Origin: Bacteroidota bacterium
GTDB lineage: Bacteria > Bacteroidota > Ignavibacteria > SZUA-365 > JAADGX01
NCBI GenBank assembly: GCA_027021285.1
Contig: JALUUP010000199.1
Coordinates: 1-12,515 of the forward strand
Reading direction: 5' to 3'
Length of the DNA: 12,515 nucleotides
Under the pieces are notes generated by a model, which was not told the DNA's origin, did no database searches, and worked only from the letters and a program-made list of their open reading frames with translations. The first letter of the stretch is position 1. Every line of letters begins with the position of its first letter. A program made the translations under genes and the position numbers. Positions 7,433 through 12,515 of this stretch are shown here, piece by piece.

Positions 7433-8343
7433 TTCCTGGTCAGTTTCCAGAACGGAGACCGTAATACGAGCAAATACACTCCGGGCGACGCCTGCTTCGG
7501 CGTCCATTCCGCCTGGTGAATGCCGGGCTCGGCGGGTCCTGAGTATATCGTCGTAACGCGCCTCCCTAGCACGTCGCGCACTTCGAGTACAGCTTGTCCC
7601 CCCGCTCCTTCGACGGGAATCGACCAGGACAGGCGTGTCGTCTGACCGGAAATAACGGGGTTGGGATAATTGCGATCGAGACGGAGACCGCGCGGAACCC
7701 TTTCCAGGGAGAGCGATGTTGGCAGGCCGCAACGAATCGCCTGCCCCGTAATACCGTTGATGATGCAGGCCAGGCTGTCGCCCGTCGCCTTGAACCGGAC
7801 GATCCACACGGCTCCCTTGGGAATGACCCTGGTGGGAATCGGGTTGTAGTACGCGAACGTTTCACTAACCCGGCCATCGGAATGCTGCCGAAGGAACGAG
7901 CCACCACCGCCATTCACCGCTGCCTGAAGAGCGATGTCGCTGTCAACGTACGGCTCTTTCAACTCTGCTACGATCCGCCCTCCCAAACCCGGTACGGACG
8001 CTCCCACAGGACTTGGTATGATGGTACGCGTGTTAAATACCTTGAATGCGAAATAAACCAGTAATGAATCACGCGACGGCGAGTAACACGTATAAATCCA
8101 TCCCGTGGCTTTGCCGGTGGCAGGATCGAGAGACGTTTCAACACTCTGAATCTTAAGCTGGTAAAAAATGATGCCGGAGACGTAGGCATCCGATGCGAAT
8201 TCGGACCGCGCTTTTTGCACGACATCGACAACCGCTTCTTTCGCCAGCATGGATTGTACGAGCTGCGCGCGCGAGCACACAGGTGAAAACACTCCAACGG
8301 ATATCAATAGGATCCCCGCGAAACTCTTTATTCGTCGTGTCAT
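7414..8343 (-). CDS. Secreted protein with type IX (Por) C-terminal sorting domain
   Basis: This 309-aa exported protein of unknown function begins MTRRIKSFAGILLISVGVFS, a basic n-region plus hydrophobic core, with likely signal-peptidase cleavage near 26-27 (SRAQ). Residues 28-215 form a beta-rich region with no motif I recognise; it has a Gly run (NGGGGSF, 144-150). The C-terminal 85 residues start LDRNYPNPVISGQTTRLSWS (222-241) and continue through LEVRDVLGRRV, YSGPAEPGIHQAEW and SPGVYLLVL. This is the FlgD-Ig-like type A sorting domain of type IX secretion cargo in FCB bacteria, so the product is probably moved across the outer membrane and anchored or released. A good Shine-Dalgarno GGAG sits six bases before the ATG. 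The gene follows the radical SAM stop by 39 nt and its last 19 nt overlap the helicase start if ATG 7432 is used. Sorting call is strong; function is unknown. Confidence 0.82.
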   Translation of the reverse strand: MTRRIKSFAGILLISVGVFSPVCSRAQLVQSMLAKEAVVDVVQKARSEFASDAYVSGIIFYQLKIQSVETSLDPATGKATGWIYTCYSPSRDSLLVYFAFKVFNTRTIIPSPVGASVPGLGGRIVAELKEPYVDSDIALQAAVNGGGGSFLRQHSDGRVSETFAYYNPIPTRVIPKGAVWIVRFKATGDSLACIINGITGQAIRCGLPTSLSLERVPRGLRLDRNYPNPVISGQTTRLSWSIPVEGAGGQAVLEVRDVLGRRVTTIYSGPAEPGIHQAEWTPKQASPGVYLLVLRSPFWKLTRKCLVQR

Positions 8344-8382
8344 CGATCGCTCCAGGGTATCGTTGATTGCCGAAATGTCATC

Positions 8383-9666
8383 TTATGCCACATCTTCCGA
8401 TACCGGTATTTCCCGCTGCACCCCCTTTCCATCTCCGCCCGGGATATCCCCCGTCAATTTCCTGGGCACGAAACGTACATTTTGCCCGTAGTGAAGCTGT
8501 TCTTCAAGGCGGCACGACCAGACCAGCTTGTCCTTCCACACGGTCATGTCCGGACATCCATCGCACATGTTTGCCGAACCGTCCTCCCCGATATCGATCG
8601 GCTGGATAATCATGATCGACTGGGTTCGCACTCCCCTGAAAAGGTTGATCGGATTCCTGAGGATTGATTTGAGATACGCACCCGCAGCCTTCCGTACGCC
8701 GCGGTCGAACGGCCACAGCAGCAAGGTAAGCTTCCCCCACCTGAGTATGGTCGGATGAGCGTACGCGAGGTATTTCCCCGTAACCAGGTGGTTGCCGTTC
8801 TGCACGATCTCCATGAATTTCGGGCCCGCGTAGCCGAGAATTTCCCGGCGATTTCCAAACCGCGTGGTCAAGAGCCACTTGTACGAGTCCGGGTCCTCGG
8901 TGCCATTCAGAAAAGCGCATGGGGAATAGTCCGGATAGGTCTTTCGGATCTCGTCCACAACCACCGGAGCAGTGATATCCACGATCCGCTCTTCAGGGGT
9001 TGTGTAGGTCAATTCCCCAAAGTCAACTCTCATGTTCCCCACGTAGTAGTCATACTCCTGGTTCAGGATTGCCTGCCTGAAAAGAATGAACACCATCACG
9101 TGAACAATGTCGATGTGTTCGCGTGCCCACTCCAGCATTTGCGGAATATCGTGTAACGTATCTTCATACACGGTGGAATTGAACGCGCAAGAGATGCCTC
9201 CTTCCCGTGCCAGCATTTCGGCATACTGAAGGCGCAGCTCGTTGAGTTCGAGTTCGGTCTTATCTTTCCAGTGCGGTCGTTTCTGATGACTGTCGATATG
9301 AAACGTGAATCCAAAAACACCCGCTTTCTTCAGTTCATGCAGAAGCTCCGGGGTAAGCGCGGAACCGTTGGTGTTAATGATGGCTTTTAACCCGCGGTCG
9401 TGAATATCACGAACGATTTCAACGATGTCGGGATGCACGAGGGGATCGCCACCGGCGATGGAAATCCCATCGGCCCGGCGCAGACGGGAGAAAACATCCA
9501 GATCATGCCGGATCTCGTCCAACGATTTATGCTGACCGGGATGGTTCTCACGGTAGCAACCATCACAGTAGATATTACAAGCCTGCGTAACTTCCAGCCA
9601 GGAAATACTGTTATCGGAAAGGTTCCATGGCAACCGGAAGAGTTTTGTAGGATCCAAGGTACTCAT
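8383..9666 (-). CDS. Radical SAM enzyme with C-terminal auxiliary cysteine motif
   Basis: This 427-aa protein carries the radical SAM [4Fe-4S] motif CNIYCDGC (Cys30, Cys34, Cys37) after WLEVTQA. It also has the SAM-binding AGGDPLVHP (71-79) and INTNGS (97-102). A C-terminal motif MCDGCPDMTVWKDKLVWSCR holds Cys368, Cys371 and Cys385, probably ligands of an auxiliary cluster or metal as in SPASM-like enzymes. Cys250 is also a candidate ligand. The stretch near 300-345 (LTLLLWPFDRG, NPINLFRGV) is hydrophobic and basic and might touch membrane or lipid (inference). The start is well fixed: AAGGAG ends five bases before the ATG. It is the first gene of the minus-strand operon with the secreted protein and the helicase-nuclease, and diverges from the sensor gene across 203 nt. 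The SAM superfamily is certain, but substrate and subfamily are not recognised; candidates include peptide, cofactor or lipid modification. Confidence 0.85.
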   Translation of the reverse strand: MSTLDPTKLFRLPWNLSDNSISWLEVTQACNIYCDGCYRENHPGQHKSLDEIRHDLDVFSRLRRADGISIAGGDPLVHPDIVEIVRDIHDRGLKAIINTNGSALTPELLHELKKAGVFGFTFHIDSHQKRPHWKDKTELELNELRLQYAEMLAREGGISCAFNSTVYEDTLHDIPQMLEWAREHIDIVHVMVFILFRQAILNQEYDYYVGNMRVDFGELTYTTPEERIVDITAPVVVDEIRKTYPDYSPCAFLNGTEDPDSYKWLLTTRFGNRREILGYAGPKFMEIVQNGNHLVTGKYLAYAHPTILRWGKLTLLLWPFDRGVRKAAGAYLKSILRNPINLFRGVRTQSIMIIQPIDIGEDGSANMCDGCPDMTVWKDKLVWSCRLEEQLHYGQNVRFVPRKLTGDIPGGDGKGVQREIPVSEDVA

Positions 9667-9797
9667 ATAGTCTCCTTTTCTTTATTGACATATATATTTC
9701 ATCCTGATGTATACGAGAAAGATAGTACGGAAAATCGTCGATTCCGATCCGTTGAATATTCCTCCTCGGTTTATCAATCGACGTGGACATCAATACC

Positions 9798-9826
9798 TTG
9801 CGAAAAGGCGCAATTTTACCTAATAT
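9798..9826 (+). promoter_or_regulatory. Sigma70-type promoter of the sensor / response regulator / kinase operon
   Basis: TTGCGA (9798-9803) and TAATAT (9821-9826) are exactly 17 nt apart. This predicts a start near 9833 and a leader of about 37 nt before the ATG at 9870, in an AT-rich stretch. No Shine-Dalgarno is visible before that ATG. Elsewhere in the 203-nt divergent region, a TTGACA at 9685-9690 faces the same way but lacks a good -10 box. I could not place a convincing minus-strand promoter for the radical SAM gene. Activity is inferred. Confidence 0.55.
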
Positions 9827-9869
9827 ATTTTTTTCAGAGATTAAATGCCACTTATTAGCCTTGTAATCT

Positions 9870-11624
9870 ATGCGTTCGATCCCTGCCCCCCACCAGTTTT
9901 CGTTTGAAGCGCTTGTCACCGAAGTCAATTCGGTAGTGGACGATCTCCGATGGCTCCATCTCGACTTGCGCATCCGCAACCAAATCAACGAAGCGTTGTT
10001 GCACGACCATGGAACCGTGGAAGCCTTTCTTGATGAAATCCTTGGGCAGTTGCGGAAAATGTTGGGAGCAGTGGAAATATCCATGTACCAAAGAGTTCGA
10101 GGACGCTTACGAACTCTCTACCATACTCCTGCACCGGATATTCCCTGGGAATTCGATACCGCGCCCTGGACGATGGATGCAGAAACGCTGTTTCAGCGCT
10201 CCCGCCTTCGAAATGTCCCCAGAACAGAAGTCACCCATTACATCGTGGAAGGCAATCCCGTCAGTTCCATATCCGCTCCGATTTTCATTCGCGACAATAT
10301 CTTCTGTGTCTTCCAGATTTTGTTCCAGTCCAGTAAGTATATCGCACGGCAACGACAATTAATCACAAGCATTTCCCGACCGCTCGGATTGAGCATCGGT
10401 TACATCATCAACCAGTTGCAGTTGCACGAACCCGTAACAATCCAGAACCAAAAGAAGACCCGTCCAGGTGAACACGCAGCCACGCGGCTCTGGATGTCCC
10501 TCGTGGACGCCATGCCATGTATGTGCTTCGCCTTTGACCAGGATGGAGCAATTACAGCCTGGAACGGAGAACTTGAGAAGACTACAAGCACAAGCAGAGA
10601 GGACGTCATCACCGTTGAGTCGGCGGTACAGATTCTTTGTGAGAACCTCTCTGATCCGAAATCCGTACGGACGCGCTGGAACGCGGTGTTGCGAGATCCT
10701 CCCGCGGAACGATGTGAAAGGATCCCGCTTCAAGCCGAGGATGGTGTTCGGACGTTTTCCTGGTGGACGAAAGTCATTGAGTCGAACAGCGATCGCTGGA
10801 CAGTTGTATTCGGCTGGGACGTGAGTGACCACGCGGCTCTCGAATTGGAAATACGCCGTATGAAAGAACACGTCGGAGAACTGGTACGTACCGGCATACA
10901 GAACACCAGGGACGAATACGCATTTGTCGATTCCCTCCTCTCGGACTCCTCGTTCATCATCGTCGGAATCGACCGGAACCGTCTGATCAAGTTTCTGAAT
11001 CCAGCATCTGCGAAGTTCCTCGGTCACCCAACAGAGGAGTTTCTGGGAGCGGAATTTATTCAAACCTTCATTCGACCGGAGGAGCACGAACTCGTTGAGC
11101 AAGCGCTTATACCGGTAGCGGGAGCGCTCCCCCCCATGCGGCCAATAACTTCGTTACCGCCATACGACACTCCTACGAGCGACGGGTGTCGTATCCAGTG
11201 GACGTTTCTACAAAAGAACACGGGAAAAGACTTACAAGGAGAAATCATCTGTTTCGGGATCGTGATACCGGAGGGAGAAGACATCGGCGATTATATTCCC
11301 CTTGCAAGTCAGCTAGAAGCGAAGCTCTCACAACGGTATCGCTTTCTCATGAAATACGTTCCGTTCCCGCTCCTCCACCTTGACGAGAACTACAACATTC
11401 TCAACGCCAATCCCGCATTCACCGAATTGATCGGGGAACAACCGTCCCCGGGATCGCCGATATCGGATTACGGGGAACTGGATATTCACCAGCCGGAAAG
11501 GGATCCGTCGGCGTGTACGATGTACCTGCTTTCAAAGGAAGGATTGACTATCAGTTACCGGGGTTTCCTGACCCGAATTCGAATTTTCGGGAAGGAAATC
11601 CAGGAAATTACACTCGAGAAATAA
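9870..11624 (+). CDS. Cytoplasmic GAF-PAS-PAS-PAS sensory protein without output domain
   Basis: This 584-aa protein has no signal peptide or membrane segment. Residues about 35-185 look like a GAF domain (helix INEALLHDHGTVEAFLDEIL, then SISAPIFIRDNIFCVFQILF). Residues about 205-320 form a PAS fold (LVDAMPCMCFAFDQDGAITAWN ending VVFGWDVSD). A charged helical linker follows (322-348). A second PAS spans about 350-467 (FIIVGIDRNRLIKFLNPASA, FLGHPTEEFLGAEF) and a third 488-584 (LLHLDENYNILNANPAFTEL). The protein stops right after the third PAS core, with no HisKA, HATPase, GGDEF, EAL or DNA-binding part. It probably senses a small molecule or redox state and acts on a partner. The response regulator begins 18 nt after its stop, so the two genes look co-transcribed. 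Domain limits are by eye; ligands are unknown. No Shine-Dalgarno precedes the ATG. Confidence 0.75.
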   Translation: MRSIPAPHQFSFEALVTEVNSVVDDLRWLHLDLRIRNQINEALLHDHGTVEAFLDEILGQLRKMLGAVEISMYQRVRGRLRTLYHTPAPDIPWEFDTAPWTMDAETLFQRSRLRNVPRTEVTHYIVEGNPVSSISAPIFIRDNIFCVFQILFQSSKYIARQRQLITSISRPLGLSIGYIINQLQLHEPVTIQNQKKTRPGEHAATRLWMSLVDAMPCMCFAFDQDGAITAWNGELEKTTSTSREDVITVESAVQILCENLSDPKSVRTRWNAVLRDPPAERCERIPLQAEDGVRTFSWWTKVIESNSDRWTVVFGWDVSDHAALELEIRRMKEHVGELVRTGIQNTRDEYAFVDSLLSDSSFIIVGIDRNRLIKFLNPASAKFLGHPTEEFLGAEFIQTFIRPEEHELVEQALIPVAGALPPMRPITSLPPYDTPTSDGCRIQWTFLQKNTGKDLQGEIICFGIVIPEGEDIGDYIPLASQLEAKLSQRYRFLMKYVPFPLLHLDENYNILNANPAFTELIGEQPSPGSPISDYGELDIHQPERDPSACTMYLLSKEGLTISYRGFLTRIRIFGKEIQEITLEK

Positions 11625-11642
11625 CCATCGCGGACAACCACC

Positions 11643-12320
11643 ATGAAACTGCTTATCATTGAAGACGAAGTCAAGGTCAATTCGTTTCTGAAACAAGGAT
11701 TTGAAGAAGAGCTTTTCACAGTAGATCAGGCATTTGACGGAGAACAAGGATTGTTTCTGGCCCTGACCGAAAAGTACGACGCGATTATCCTAGACCTTAT
11801 GCTTCCAAAGCGGAGCGGTATCGAGGTGTTGAAAGAAATCCGCCGGGAAAAGGACACCCCCATTCTCATCCTTACCGCCAAAGGGGACATCGATGACAAG
11901 GTCAAGGGATTGAACGAAGGCGCGGATGACTACCTGACCAAACCGTTCGCGCTGGCAGAGTGCATCGCGCGTATCCGCTCCCTGGTTCGACGTTCACAGA
12001 CGGACAAATCCGTCGCTCTTTTGAAAGCGGGGGACCTCGAAATGGATACACTCCAGCATAGCGTACGGCGGGGAAGCCGCGTTATCGAGCTCACTGCCAA
12101 GGAGTTCAAGCTCGTCGAATACCTGTTGCGGAACAAGAACAACGTCCTCACCCGCTCATCCATTATCGAACATATCTGGGAGGTGACGTTCGATAGTGAA
12201 ACGAACGTTCTCGACGTGTACATGACCCGCATTCGAAAAAAAATTGACGAAGGGGAAGACGTCAAGCTCATCCATACCGTCCGGGGGGTCGGTTACAGCA
12301 TTAAAGAACCTCAACAATGA
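11643..12320 (+). CDS. OmpR/PhoB-family response regulator
   Basis: This 225-aa DNA-binding regulator has an N-terminal receiver domain with the acidic pair Glu7-Asp8 (IIEDE), phosphoacceptor Asp51 in IILDLMLP, switch Thr78 in ILTAKG and conserved Lys100 in YLTKPF. After a short linker, the C-terminal winged helix (about 125-220) shows ELTAKEFKLVEYLLRN, TRSSIIEHIWE, the recognition-helix region NVLDVYMTRIRKKID and the wing HTVRGVGYSIKE. It most resembles the CusR/CopR-like branch by eye (MKLLIIEDE, ALAECIARIRSLVRR), which does not by itself prove metal control. It is expected to be phosphorylated by the kinase encoded next, whose ATG overlaps its stop (ATGA). It follows the GAF/PAS sensor by 18 nt; the Shine-Dalgarno is weak. 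Target genes are unknown. The divergent 9667-9869 region could include an autoregulatory site, but I found no clear direct repeats. Confidence 0.95.
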   Translation: MKLLIIEDEVKVNSFLKQGFEEELFTVDQAFDGEQGLFLALTEKYDAIILDLMLPKRSGIEVLKEIRREKDTPILILTAKGDIDDKVKGLNEGADDYLTKPFALAECIARIRSLVRRSQTDKSVALLKAGDLEMDTLQHSVRRGSRVIELTAKEFKLVEYLLRNKNNVLTRSSIIEHIWEVTFDSETNVLDVYMTRIRKKIDEGEDVKLIHTVRGVGYSIKEPQQ

Positions 12321-12515
12321 TTATCGGACTCCGCGAACGGTTTGCGATCTATTACGGGACCGCGATTTTCGTCGTCATCGTGGTCATTTCCACACTCATG
12401 ATTTTCGTGTTTCGCGCGCATTTCATTTCCCTGGGACTGCTCGGCCCGGATATACGCTCGATGTTTACCAACGCGTTTATCGCCGTGGCCGTCATGTTTC
12501 TTCCGATCGGCCTGG
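12317..12515 (+). CDS. Sensor histidine kinase, N-terminal part (cut by window edge)
   Basis: The reading frame starts at an ATG overlapping the response-regulator stop by 4 nt (ATGA), the usual arrangement for a cognate kinase. The 66 visible codons begin MIIGLRERFAIYYGTAIFVV. A first membrane helix spans about residues 11-32 and a second begins near 52 (NAFIAVAVMFLPIGL), leaving only about 19 residues (HFISLGLLGPDIRSMFTNA region) outside the membrane. The opening LRERFAIYYG is typical of kinases paired with OmpR-type regulators. The HAMP, HisKA and ATPase domains would lie beyond the window, so kinase identity rests on this N-terminus and the operon position. The reading is not certain to be catalytic, but no other product is as likely. 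Confidence 0.75.
   Translation, partial: MIIGLRERFAIYYGTAIFVVIVVISTLMIFVFRAHFISLGLLGPDIRSMFTNAFIAVAVMFLPIGL

Noticed and set aside
7433..7807. 125-residue N-terminal extension of the helicase
   Set aside because: It would overlap the secreted protein's sorting domain over its whole length in another frame; its sequence is Arg-rich and low in motif content, and AddA-type proteins normally begin just before the Walker A motif.
10359..11102. 247-codon minus-strand open frame opposite the GAF/PAS gene
   Set aside because: Antisense shadow; the plus-strand frame has clear PAS motifs and fits the operon.

Overview
The window looks like chromosomal DNA of a moderately GC-rich (roughly 50-55%, judged by eye) Gram-negative bacterium. 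It is probably a member of the FCB group, in the Bacteroidetes / Chlorobi / Ignavibacteria / Kapabacteria neighbourhood. The main clue is a secreted protein whose C-terminal domain carries the 'NYPNP' signature of type IX secretion (Por) sorting domains. Several genes also lack an obvious Shine-Dalgarno sequence, which fits that group. The taxonomic placement is inference.

Region 1 (1-3501, minus strand) is the classical lipid/ribosome operon yceD-rpmF-plsX-fabH-fabD. It reads from a well-formed sigma70-type promoter at 3473-3501 and runs off the left edge inside fabD. PlsX makes acyl-phosphate for phospholipid synthesis. FabH and FabD start fatty-acid synthesis. RpmF (L32) and the YceD/DUF177 protein link the operon to ribosome and 23S rRNA production. 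Gene junctions are tight: two overlap or nearly overlap and the other two gaps are below 30 nt.

Region 2 (3529-3847) holds a plus-strand tRNA-His(GUG), its promoter and a symmetrical terminator. A large imperfect inverted repeat of about 110 nt follows, lying in the 3' region of the next minus-strand gene.

Region 3 (3848-9666, minus strand) is a probable three-gene operon read in the order radical SAM enzyme, then secreted type-IX-sorted protein, then a large UvrD/AddA-type helicase-nuclease. Gaps are 39 nt and then a small overlap. The helicase carries a C-terminal PD-(D/E)XK nuclease with four cysteines placed like an Fe-S cluster. No AddB-like partner is in the window.

Region 4 (9798-12515, plus strand) diverges from region 3. 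It encodes a soluble GAF-PAS-PAS-PAS protein with no output domain, then an OmpR-family response regulator, then a histidine kinase that overlaps the regulator by 4 nt (ATGA) and is cut by the right edge. This looks like a two-component system with an extra cytoplasmic sensor.

I see no CRISPR array, insertion sequence, prophage or obvious defence island. The least explained items are the inverted repeat beside the tRNA-His, the output-less sensor in the two-component operon, and the cysteine-bearing AddA-like enzyme without a visible partner.
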